Source: a virus. From it: a stretch of DNA of 20,264 nucleotides. Positions 7,722 through 14,687 of this stretch are shown here, piece by piece. The DNA lies in IMG/VR virus record IMGVR_UViG_3300021519_000097, positions 1 through 20,264 of that record; one strand, given 5' to 3'. Every line of letters begins with the position of its first letter. The stretch's first letter is position 1. The translations under genes and the position numbers were made by a program. The notes beneath the pieces are model-generated. The model was given only the letters and a program-made list of their open reading frames with translations. It did not search any database and was not told where the DNA came from.

Positions 7722-7759
7722 ATTTTCACTAATACGTAGACAGAATTAAATCCGCCCTA
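7721..7759 (-). promoter_or_regulatory. Late promoter element, copy 2
   Basis: On the minus strand TAGGGCGGATT (7749-7759), an 11-base spacer and ACGTATTAGTGAAAATA (7721-7737). The last A is the first base of the ATG of the 64-residue gene. Upstream box and spacer length are the same as in copy 3. Used as a -35/-10 pair (GGGCGG, 17 bases, TATTAG), the start site would fall on or within a base or two of the start codon. Confidence 0.65.
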
Positions 7760-7763
7760 AATA

Positions 7764-7994
7764 TTAATAAAAATTGCCGCCGTCAATGTCTTTAAGGTTT
7801 TTACCTGGACCAATTTTTCCAGCATTACGCGTTTTAGCTTGAGATGCGCTAATTTTCCAGTTGTTGTCGCGGTGCGATCCAGCAGGACCAGCGTCAATAT
7901 TTTTCTCACCAGGTCCGCCGCCGTTTCCTAGGTGACCGGTTTGTTTGTAAGTTTGGCGTAATCCTAATTCGCCTTCTTGTTTTTTAGTTGCCAT
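7764..7994 (-). CDS. Small Gly-rich basic protein, function unknown
   Basis: A 76-residue protein with low-complexity, Gly/Lys/Asn-rich sequence (GHLGNGGGPGEKNIDAGP, AGKIGPGKNLKDIDGG). It is probably largely disordered. The ATG overlaps the portal stop codon (TAATG), so it is translationally coupled to the portal and cotranscribed. I do not recognise it. A head-assembly accessory or packaged basic peptide is conceivable but unsupported. Confidence 0.7.
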   Translation of the reverse strand: MATKKQEGELGLRQTYKQTGHLGNGGGPGEKNIDAGPAGSHRDNNWKISASQAKTRNAGKIGPGKNLKDIDGGNFY

Positions 7995-10888
7995 TATTGT
8001 CCTTCAGTAGGTGGTTGTGGTTGTGCTTGTTGGTCTAACCCAGCTTGTTGCTGTTGTTGTTCCAGGGTTTGTTGGTGTTCTATGCCGCTGTTCATTGCTT
8101 GATTTTGAGCCTGCATAGCTTGTTGCTGTGCTTGCTGCTCATGTTGCTGTTGTGCTAATGCTGCTTGTTTTTGTGCGTCTGCTTGTTGACTTACTTGGTC
8201 TGCTTCGGCTTGGAACGCTTTTTGCTGAACCGCTAAACCATGCTGACGGATGTCTGCGTCTGATGCCTTGATGGCTTCTATTGCTGACATGTTCTGTTCG
8301 TGGTCTAACTGTATCTGCTGCTGATCCATCTGCGCGCCGGCTGTAATCATCGCCACACGCTCTCTTGCCGCGTTGTTGATGTTTGCCATAGCAATATCGG
8401 TAGCGTTGCGTTGGTTGTCGATATTGGTCTGTGTAGAGTACTTTGCTTGCAATTCCGTAACTTTTGCTTGCAGTTCTGCAAGTTTGATTTGGTAGTTTTG
8501 CTGAGACGCCTGTAAATCTGCTTGCATTTTTGCTTGACCTTCTTGGGTCTTGCGCTGTGTTTCTGCCATTTGAGTCTGAACAATTGCCGCTGCTGTTGGG
8601 TCGTTTGCTGCTGCGGCTTGTGCTTGTTGTTGACGAGCCTGCGCAACTTTTTGAGCCAGTGCTTGAATCTGTTGCACGTACTGTGTAAGGTTTTGTTTTG
8701 AGTCTTCGTCCACCATGTGCGACGCAATTGCCAAAGCCTTCTGAGCATTTTGATCCAATGGCTTTTCTTGGTGCAAGTCTAGTACGTCTTTGCCACCAGA
8801 AGCCTCGGCTACGTACCCGCGCATTGCTTGCAGGTAATGTAGTGTTAAGTGCTGCTTAATATGTTCAAGCGCGTGCGGTGCAAATATTGGTCCAATAACT
8901 GGGTTACCACCGTACGCCGGATTGTTAGCGTACTCCAAGTGAATTTGTATGTGCGCAATATGATCTTGGTCGGGGTAGGCTGCAGCGGGTCGGCCCATCG
9001 TCATAGAGACGTTCTCTAATGCAGGATTGGATTCGCTGGCGCCTAAAGGGTTTGGCAGTACTTCTTCCATCTCTGGAACCTTTAGCTGCTTTAAGATACG
9101 CTTGTATACTGACCGCATGTCAAACATTCCGGGGGGCGCGGTAGACGCCATCTGTAGCAGCGCTTGGTTTTGGGCCAGACGTTGTGTCTCAGAGAATATG
9201 TTAGGGTCAGATACTGGGCGTACGTCGTTGTTGTATGCGAAGTCACGTACTTCAATTTCTGTACCAGACTGGTTGTCCATTTCCTGGAGATACCAATGAT
9301 TAATACGAGAAATAATTTTAAGTGACATTGCCTGTGAGCGATGCAGGCGTGCGTGAATGCTAGAGAATACTTTAGCACCTTGCTCAATTAATGCTTGTGT
9401 TGTACCAACGGGCATGTTGCTGTTGGCGTCGGCAATTTTTTCTTCGGACGTAGTTACCACGCCCTTAGCTGCGGCAGTTAACCAACCAAGCAAGTCATAC
9501 AATACGCTTGACGGCGGGTTAAACGGCATAGGCATGGCAATCTGACGAATGTCAGTCACGCCAGGGCCAGACTCTACTTCAATTACTTGCGTAGGCTCAA
9601 TTCGGTCACTTTGTCCAGATACGCGTCCAGTTTTGAGCTTAAGCATCGTCTGAGAGTTGTTGATATGAGCAGCATCAAGCAAAGCACGTAAAGCACCGGT
9701 AAGAGCAGCAGAGAGGCCACCAATAAGATGGGGGAGGCCAATAGCGTAAGCACCACGCCAGGGAATGAATTTAAACTCCACATACCAGTCGAGTTTTTCA
9801 AGTTTGTCATCATTTGCTTCCCAGTTACGACGCAACGCCAAGACTTTAGTACTTGACTCATCAATTGTTAAAATATATGGTGCGCGGCGCCCTTCTGTTT
9901 CTGGGTCTTCTTCTAAACGCATGAAGCAAGTTATCTCGTAGACACGACGCAATCCATCAATGTTGGTAGATGGCTCAGACTTGCCTTCAATCTTGTTGTT
10001 TGCTTTTTCAGATTGTGTTTGATCGTTTAACGGCGCGTCGGATGTGTAGCTTGAGTCAATGTCGCGGTACAGACCTTCGTCTATACGTTTAATAAAGATG
10101 TCTTCTGTAATGTCTTGCTGTTCTGCTACACGCTGTGATGTGTAGAAGTTTGTTGACGCGTACGGAAGAATAATGTTGTCAATTGGAACCCATTCACACA
10201 TTGGACGACTTTGCTCGTCGTCGTAGCGCCACTTTAAATACTGTGACCCGCCCAAAGGTAATTGAGTAAGGAGCTGTTCCATCTCGTCGCGGTACTCAGG
10301 AATTTGTTCCGTGAGCTGCCAGTTCATAAACTGTACCTTGCGGTCGGCTACCTCAACCTTACCGCGGTCGTCGGTGCCTTTAATGTTTGCCTTAACAATG
10401 CCATCAGATGGTAAAAGTTCTTTAGTTGACGAGGCCGCAAAATCTACGCAGGCCTCTGCCATTACCGGATGAACAACTTTGCTAGCACCATCAAAAGTAG
10501 CGCCACCAGGAGCGTCTTTACCCAAGCCAGTGCGTTTAAGGCCCTCTTCGTATTGTTTGTCGCGTTGTGAGCGAGCTTCTTTGTCGACGTCAATGTAATC
10601 CAAATATTCAACTGCAAGTTGATCTAAAAACCCTTCGTCAAATTCTTCGGCTAAGTTTGCATAAAACTCAGGATCTTTGAGTGGGCTTGATTTGTCTACA
10701 AAGTTAACAACTACTGAGCCGTCGTCCAGCTCTACCACTTCTTCTTCAACCTCTTGATCTTCCAATCCAAGAGATTCTGCGTACATTTCCATATCCGCGT
10801 CTTTTTGCGCGTCTTCTTGTTCAGTATCTATTCGATCTAAACCTGGAAGATTTGAACCTGATTGTATAGGAATTTGTGGTTGTGCCAT
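7994..10888 (-). CDS. Portal protein with long Gln/Ala-rich C-terminal extension
   Basis: A 964-residue protein encoded directly after the large terminase. Residues 1-70 are acidic and flexible. The region from about 75 to 620 looks like a phage portal: GATFDGASKVVHPVMAEA, then DFAASSTKELLPSDG, then PLGGSQYLKWRYDDEQ, CEWVPIDNIILPYAS and GLPHLIGGLSAALTGALRAL. These resemble P22-type or related podovirus portals. From about 730 to the end it is a Gln/Ala-rich coiled coil (QQAQAAAANDP, QQANQ-like runs, final QPQPPTEGQ). P22 portal has 725 residues, so this is unusually long. The extension may act as a portal barrel or as an internal ejection-like domain; that is inferred. There is no clear Shine-Dalgarno before the ATG. 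Confidence 0.85.
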   Translation of the reverse strand: MAQPQIPIQSGSNLPGLDRIDTEQEDAQKDADMEMYAESLGLEDQEVEEEVVELDDGSVVVNFVDKSSPLKDPEFYANLAEEFDEGFLDQLAVEYLDYIDVDKEARSQRDKQYEEGLKRTGLGKDAPGGATFDGASKVVHPVMAEACVDFAASSTKELLPSDGIVKANIKGTDDRGKVEVADRKVQFMNWQLTEQIPEYRDEMEQLLTQLPLGGSQYLKWRYDDEQSRPMCEWVPIDNIILPYASTNFYTSQRVAEQQDITEDIFIKRIDEGLYRDIDSSYTSDAPLNDQTQSEKANNKIEGKSEPSTNIDGLRRVYEITCFMRLEEDPETEGRRAPYILTIDESSTKVLALRRNWEANDDKLEKLDWYVEFKFIPWRGAYAIGLPHLIGGLSAALTGALRALLDAAHINNSQTMLKLKTGRVSGQSDRIEPTQVIEVESGPGVTDIRQIAMPMPFNPPSSVLYDLLGWLTAAAKGVVTTSEEKIADANSNMPVGTTQALIEQGAKVFSSIHARLHRSQAMSLKIISRINHWYLQEMDNQSGTEIEVRDFAYNNDVRPVSDPNIFSETQRLAQNQALLQMASTAPPGMFDMRSVYKRILKQLKVPEMEEVLPNPLGASESNPALENVSMTMGRPAAAYPDQDHIAHIQIHLEYANNPAYGGNPVIGPIFAPHALEHIKQHLTLHYLQAMRGYVAEASGGKDVLDLHQEKPLDQNAQKALAIASHMVDEDSKQNLTQYVQQIQALAQKVAQARQQQAQAAAANDPTAAAIVQTQMAETQRKTQEGQAKMQADLQASQQNYQIKLAELQAKVTELQAKYSTQTNIDNQRNATDIAMANINNAARERVAMITAGAQMDQQQIQLDHEQNMSAIEAIKASDADIRQHGLAVQQKAFQAEADQVSQQADAQKQAALAQQQHEQQAQQQAMQAQNQAMNSGIEHQQTLEQQQQQAGLDQQAQPQPPTEGQ

Positions 10889-10959
10889 AGATTTTTTTAT
10901 TTGGGTTGCCGGTTTTTATTAACCGACAATTATAGAATGTGGAGGGTAATTTGCACCCT

Positions 10960-10998
10960 TATTTTAACTAATACGTTATTTACACGTAATCCGCCCTA
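10960..10998 (-). promoter_or_regulatory. Late promoter element, copy 3, ahead of the portal
   Basis: On the minus strand TAGGGCGGATT (10988-10998), an 11-base spacer and ACGTATTAGTTAAAATA (10960-10976). The TAG of the upstream box is the stop codon of terL. A leader of about 70 bases separates it from the portal ATG. The box, spacer length and core match copy 2 almost exactly, although the spacer sequence is different. Confidence 0.65.
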
Positions 10999-12441
10999 TT
11001 GTGCGTACGGATTAATGTATTTACGTCTTGCGATGTCGTCTGAGTAGTCGTAGTCTCGCGCGGGCAATGGATCTAACTGCAACCAGCCGGCGTCTCTAAG
11101 GATTCTTAACGATTGTGAAAGCGAGTCCACGTAGTCGTCATGCCCGCCGGCTTCTGGAAACGAGCAAACCTGGCGTAAAAAACGTTTTGCCCAGTCCGCG
11201 AACTGTGTCGACTCTTTTTGGTCTTCCGGAATAAACACCTTACCCTTAGCAACCAAGGGCGCCACGATATTTAGGCGCTGTACCTTGTCGGCGCGGCCCG
11301 GATTGTAGCCTTGGACGGGCACGCCCGCGCCCTGGAGCTCTTGAATTAATGAAATACCAGCCGATTTGTCTTCCATGAGGATTAAGTCTGCTTTTCTGCC
11401 CTTAGCAAACGTATTATCCGCGCCGTATACCACCTCTTTGAAGTCTTCGATGACTTTCCGACGTAATTCTGGGTAAGAAAGGTGCGCGTCCCACGCGTCC
11501 AAAAGAATTACTGCCGTTCCTGCGTCGCGCTGTTCAAAAACTCCCCACACTGTGCACGCCGTTGGGTCGTTTTTTGTTTTTTCTGAGGTGGCTGGGTCGT
11601 AAGACGCAATTACGTACTCAAGGTCCGGTGTTGGTGTGTTAGCCGGCCACATGCGGAAGTGTTTACGCTTAATAATACCGGTGGCTTCTGGGTCCAGGAT
11701 CTCTCCGTAGATTTCCTGCCTACCAATGTCGGTGCCGTCGTACGTTTCTAGCTGCTTAAAAAATGTTTCTGATAAATTTGCCCGGTTGTCGTACGAGCTA
11801 GCGTTAGCTACGTACACGTCGCCACCAACTTTTCCCTCGTTTAGGTCAACAATAAGTTCTTTTGGCTTTGGCGTGGTTGTAATAATTTGTTGGACACGTT
11901 TAATTCTAGGGTCTTTAAGACGTAAAGTGAACTGCACACCATCATATGCTTCGTCAATATAGTCAAAAGCACACAGTTCGTCAAACCAGGCACCGTGATA
12001 TTGTTTTCCACGGTAACGTTCCGGTTCTGAGGCGGGTATCCCTTGTATAATGGATCCGTTAATGAGAGTAATTTCAAACAGTGACTTGTTGTAGCTTTCA
12101 ATAAGGGACTTTGGTATAATGTTGAGCAGTCCAGAGTCGCCTTCAAAACAGGTGGCACGTATATCGTTTGATGTTGGGGCGGTGACAAGCCAGCGAGTAT
12201 TATCAAAAGTGGCAGCACGAATCCCAATCCAATTGCTAGCTGTGTGCGTCTTGCCCGATCCGCGGCCAGCGAGCATAAGAAACGTGTCGTACTCTCCATC
12301 TTCCGGCTCCTTTTGGTGTTCAAGTGCCTGCAGCTTCCATTTGACCTGCCAAGTAAGCAGGTCGAGCTGTGGTTTTGGCCAATGCTGGCGCGCCTCAATA
12401 AACTTTGTTAAAAGTTTTTCATTTTCTACTGTTAAAGACAT
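10996..12441 (-). CDS. terL: Terminase large subunit (packaging ATPase and nuclease)
   Basis: A 481-residue protein that powers packaging of phage DNA into the prohead and cuts the concatemer. Walker A is GRGSGKT at residues 59-65, Walker B is GAWFDE at 150-155, and the coupling motif IITTTP is at about 186-191. The C-terminal RNase H-like nuclease shows SYDPA (Asp282), LILMEDKSAG (Glu357/Asp358) and GGHDDYVDS (Asp435-439 region), the three acidic clusters expected for metal binding. Length and domain order are normal. AAGGA precedes the ATG. The start overlaps the 3' end of the intein-like gene by 10 bases, so the pair is probably translationally coupled. No small terminase gene is recognised nearby. 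Confidence 0.96.
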   Translation of the reverse strand: MSLTVENEKLLTKFIEARQHWPKPQLDLLTWQVKWKLQALEHQKEPEDGEYDTFLMLAGRGSGKTHTASNWIGIRAATFDNTRWLVTAPTSNDIRATCFEGDSGLLNIIPKSLIESYNKSLFEITLINGSIIQGIPASEPERYRGKQYHGAWFDELCAFDYIDEAYDGVQFTLRLKDPRIKRVQQIITTTPKPKELIVDLNEGKVGGDVYVANASSYDNRANLSETFFKQLETYDGTDIGRQEIYGEILDPEATGIIKRKHFRMWPANTPTPDLEYVIASYDPATSEKTKNDPTACTVWGVFEQRDAGTAVILLDAWDAHLSYPELRRKVIEDFKEVVYGADNTFAKGRKADLILMEDKSAGISLIQELQGAGVPVQGYNPGRADKVQRLNIVAPLVAKGKVFIPEDQKESTQFADWAKRFLRQVCSFPEAGGHDDYVDSLSQSLRILRDAGWLQLDPLPARDYDYSDDIARRKYINPYAQ

Positions 12442-13424
12442 GCAATAAATCCTTCTTCTACAAGAAAGCTCTTGTCTGGCCCGTCGGTCTCGATAAAAAC
12501 GCAGGCCTGTGGTTTAATTTTTTCAATTTCAGAAATGTAACGGCGATTTTGATGGACCCTTATCTTGTCAGGCTCCTGATCTTCCATTAATTTCAGTTTA
12601 GTTCTAATAATTAATGAATAAGTTTTATTTATTCTGTTTGTTTCTATGTTTGTTTTACACCCAAGTGACTCCGCCAGGTTTTGTACCTGCCTAACTTGGT
12701 GGTAGTTCTGTGATGTAAAACGAAATTGTTTTTTGTTTTTGTTGTACAGCCTAGATTTTGAGTGCAAAATGCCGCTGAGTAGTTCTTGGCGCTGTTCCGC
12801 GGAGGCAAATAAGTAATTATCCGGAATTTTATTTGGGATATTAGGGACTAAGTGCGACACGATGCTAGGATACGCAAAGTAAACGCGGTGGTGTCTCGCA
12901 GAATCATGCCGCCACGTTAGCTTGTAGCCGTTGTCCTTAAACTTTTGCTCAAGAAATTCTATATAATCGGCCGGCGGTTTCATTGTGTGGTCCGCCCGCT
13001 TGTTAAACAGCCAGAATCCAAACAAAAAAGGCGGCACTGGCAGCGGTTGGGTTGGAAAATTAACCGCCGTAGTTGTCGGGACAGAGAACTTTTTTCTATT
13101 TCGTTTGGTGACCAGCGGTTCTTGTGACAGGTCTTGCGCTGATTTGTTAACCAAGGGGCGCCTAAACTTGTGCACCCCTTTGTACGTGTAAGTTCTTGTC
13201 CGGTATTTTGGTGTCTCAATTAACAACTTTAAGTTAACGTCGCCTTCAACTGCGGTGCCGTCGTTAAAGTGCACACGGTAGCAATGAGAACTAAGGAACT
13301 GCTGAACCAATTTTACCTTGACTGGATTGCCCAACCGATCAAACACAATGTCGCCTGGGTTAATGTCTCTTGCCAGCTTCCAGTAGTCAAGGGTTAGCAC
13401 CCTTTGGGTTGATAATATCGCCAT
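12432..13424 (-). CDS. Free-standing intein-like (Hint plus degenerate LAGLIDADG) protein
   Basis: A 330-residue protein counted from the ATG at 13424; an upstream TTG at 13442 would add six residues but lies inside a promoter element. In the 336-residue numbering, residues 11-43 (VLTLDYWKLARDINPGDIV) match intein block A. CYRVHFNDGT (54-63) matches the strand before block B, and the expected block B His is Leu71 in GDVNLKLL. LFGFWLFNK (140-148) and IPDNYLFASAEQRQELLSG (206-224) match the two LAGLIDADG regions, but the catalytic acids are replaced (FNKR, LHSKS). CVFIETDGPDKSFLVEEGFI (314-333) matches block F, and the usual terminal His-Asn is Cys-Leu followed by a stop. The protein thus begins and ends where an intein would, without exteins. 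It overlaps terL by 10 bases. A regulatory or DNA-binding role is possible; splicing is unlikely. Confidence 0.82.
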   Translation of the reverse strand: MAILSTQRVLTLDYWKLARDINPGDIVFDRLGNPVKVKLVQQFLSSHCYRVHFNDGTAVEGDVNLKLLIETPKYRTRTYTYKGVHKFRRPLVNKSAQDLSQEPLVTKRNRKKFSVPTTTAVNFPTQPLPVPPFLFGFWLFNKRADHTMKPPADYIEFLEQKFKDNGYKLTWRHDSARHHRVYFAYPSIVSHLVPNIPNKIPDNYLFASAEQRQELLSGILHSKSRLYNKNKKQFRFTSQNYHQVRQVQNLAESLGCKTNIETNRINKTYSLIIRTKLKLMEDQEPDKIRVHQNRRYISEIEKIKPQACVFIETDGPDKSFLVEEGFIACL

Positions 13425-13462
13425 ATCATTACTAATACGCAAATTGTTGCGTTTCAGCCTGT
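13424..13462 (-). promoter_or_regulatory. Late promoter element, copy 4, ahead of the intein-like gene and terL
   Basis: On the minus strand GCGTATTAGTAATGATA occupies 13424-13440 and its last A is the A of the ATG at 13424. The upstream box at the same spacing (ACAGGCTGAAA, 13452-13462) is only loosely similar to TAGGGCGGATT, keeping GGC and GA. No Shine-Dalgarno lies between the element and the ATG. Confidence 0.6.
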
Positions 13463-13506
13463 ATAACTAAAAGTTATATAAAATTAATTCTATATAACTA
13501 AAAGTT
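13462..13506. repeat. Direct repeat TATAACTAAAAGTT, two copies 31 bp apart
   Basis: Copies at 13462-13475 and 13493-13506 in an A/T-rich stretch just upstream of the leftward promoter copy 4. The spacing is three helical turns, so two protein molecules would bind the same face. It may be an activator or repressor site for the intein-like gene/terL unit. Confidence 0.6.
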
Positions 13507-13510
13507 TGAA

Positions 13511-13710
13511 TTGACAGGGTTGACAGGGTTGCCACGCGTTTTCCAGGTCGGTACCCTACTCCTTTTATTCTTTTTTTTAAAAAAATAAAAAAAAATAAAA
13601 AGAAGTGTGCCTACTGTGGCACGACCACGCTAAGTCTTTGATTTGTATAGAAGGGACCCAAAAGAAGTGTGGCAATTTGCTGGCAATTTTGACAGGGTTG
13701 ACAGGGTTGC
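13511..13710. repeat. Two blocks of tandem TTGACAGGGT repeats, iteron-like
   Basis: The same 22-base block, TTGACAGGGT twice followed by TGC, occurs at 13511-13532 and 13689-13710, 178 bases apart. Single related copies (TTGACAGGC, CTGACAGGT) are at 14111 and 14159. TTGACA also equals the sigma-70 -35 consensus, so some may serve as promoter parts, but no good -10 follows at 17 bases. The pattern beside an A/T tract suggests initiator binding sites. Confidence 0.6.
13562..13603. other. A/T homopolymer tract, possible DNA-unwinding element
   Basis: About 40 bases of almost only A and T: a run of T followed by runs of A broken by single T residues. It lies between the two TTGACAGGGT blocks. 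Such tracts melt easily and are typical next to iterons at phage and plasmid origins. It could also act as a terminator-like element in either direction. Confidence 0.45.
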
Positions 13711-13725
13711 TAGGGGTAAACCCTA
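13711..13725. promoter_or_regulatory. Imperfect palindrome TAGGGGTAAACCCTA
   Basis: It is the reverse complement of TAGGGTTTACCCCTA and is thus nearly the same as the palindrome at 14434 and similar to the one at 17143. It follows the second TTGACAGGGT block directly. Likely a shared protein-binding site. Confidence 0.45.
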
Positions 13726-13796
13726 ATAAAAAATTGTAGGATCTTGCAAAAATAAAAAACTTAACGTTTCAGTTGGGGCCTCCGCCCCCGCCCCCC

Positions 13797-13837
13797 GGGT
13801 CCGCGCAAGGGGTGTCGGACTGCGCAAAAAGGGACCC
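13797..13837. other. GC-rich imperfect hairpin
   Basis: GGGTCC pairs with GGACCC and, inside that, GCGCA pairs with TGCGC. The right side has a bulge of six bases (AAAAAG). It follows a long C-rich run at 13780-13796 that makes strong strand asymmetry. The function is unknown. Confidence 0.4.
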
Positions 13838-13839
13838 TT

Positions 13840-13991
13840 GCACCAAAATGGTGCACAGTAAGTGAGCGCTCACTAGCACACAGGCTATGTAAGTGAGTAC
13901 TCACTGGGGCGGTGGCACTAAGTAAGTGAGTACTCACTGGGGCGGTGGCACTAAGTAAGTGAGTACTCACTGGGGCGCACCAACTTGGTGC
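13840..13991. repeat. Array of four 14-bp palindromes framed by two dyads
   Basis: Perfect palindromes AGTGAGCGCTCACT (13861-13874) and AGTGAGTACTCACT (13892-13905, 13925-13938, 13958-13971). The last three belong to a 33-bp tandem unit starting at 13889, 13922 and 13955. At both ends sits a 6-bp dyad GCACCA-NNN-TGGTGC (13840-13854 and 13977-13991). The symmetrical layout and helical-turn spacing point to cooperative binding by a dimeric regulator or replication initiator. The first palindrome contains GTGAGCGCTCAC, the core of the symmetric lac operator. Confidence 0.75.
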
Positions 13992-13996
13992 ACGTT

Positions 13997-14025
13997 GTTA
14001 GCACTCACCTAGCCTGAGTGCTAAC
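13997..14025. other. Perfect 11-bp inverted repeat (hairpin)
   Basis: GTTAGCACTCA and TGAGTGCTAAC form a perfect 11-bp stem with the 7-base loop CCTAGCC. It lies six bases after the palindrome array. It may be an RNA hairpin, a cruciform or another operator. No T-run follows in either direction. Confidence 0.6.
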
Positions 14026-14044
14026 GAGGGCACCGAGCCTAGAT

Positions 14045-14063
14045 GATAATGATTCTCATTCGC
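14045..14063. promoter_or_regulatory. Fur-box-like sequence
   Basis: GATAATGATTCTCATTCGC matches the classical 19-bp Fur consensus at 15 of 19 positions and includes the dyad AATGA-TTC-TCATT. Host iron regulators bind such sites. No promoter is evident at the site, so control by host Fur is only a possibility. Confidence 0.3.
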
Positions 14064-14433
14064 ATCAAGGCAGAGTAACCACGCTAGCAGTGTGGGTATT
14101 CAGGGCGCGCTTGACAGGCACGGTGCTAGTGTGCTAAGCCGGACGCGCGCGCGAGTGCCTGACAGGTGGGGTGGACGCCAACAGGCGAGAAAGTATTGCA
14201 GTCGCGGTACCAAGTAGAGCCCCCCAATCAACGATGCCATTTAAACCGCAATAGAGGCACCTAGGAGACGAGCAAGCAAGAGTTGATACCCTAGCACCAC
14301 CCACTCAGAGATAACGCCGTGTGGCGATGCCCCACCCTGAGAGCCTTATGTTTATTAGAGGCAGTTGGGGCGGATTATCTAAAAGCGATTACACATTTCA
14401 CAATGTGATAAAGATTAATTATTTTGCGTAACC

Positions 14434-14447
14434 TAGGGTTTACCCTA
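14434..14447. promoter_or_regulatory. Palindrome TAGGGTTTACCCTA beside a promoter
   Basis: A perfect palindrome that abuts the -35 of the candidate promoter at 14448-14475. Related copies are at 13711 and 17143, the latter also directly upstream of a plus-strand promoter. An activator site or upstream RNA hairpin is possible. Confidence 0.5.
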
Positions 14448-14475
14448 TTGTATTACCTGTTCGTATCACTACAAT
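14448..14475 (+). promoter_or_regulatory. Candidate sigma-70 promoter for the rightward block
   Basis: -35 TTGTAT (14448-14453), a 16-base spacer, and -10 TACAAT (14470-14475). The start would be near 14482, giving a leader of about 475 bases before the first rightward gene. The -10 is good and the -35 only fair. Confidence 0.5.
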
Positions 14476-14687
14476 AGTATTTATTGGAAGGGCGGGGCTA
14501 ATCCCCGCAGGCGCAAGCGGTCAGGCGGTTCATGCAGTAACGAAACCAACAGTCCCACCGAGCGGTGCCCGCCTCACAGGCGTAACCTGTGCGTGCCGAC
14601 TTAAAGTACCTAGCACGCTAATCATGAGGCAAGCCTAGTGGATAGAAACGCACTAGAGGTGGGATGAGGAAGTGCTCAAGACCACAA

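Noticed and set aside
12432-12441. Active splicing between the intein-like protein and TerL
   Set aside because: The two are in different frames, a stop codon ends the Hint frame before TerL, and Cys1, the block B His and the terminal Asn are missing.
12945-13219. ORFs on both strands inside the intein-like gene
   Set aside because: They overlap a gene with clear Hint and LAGLIDADG similarity and have no start signals of their own.
13761-13970. Minus-strand ORF of 69 codons over the palindrome array
   Set aside because: The product is a translation of the 33-bp repeat (STHLLSATAPV units) with no ribosome-binding site; a by-product of the repeats.
13858-13977. CRISPR array
   Set aside because: The unit repeats without unique spacers; each 33-bp copy is identical throughout. 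It is a tandem repeat containing palindromes.
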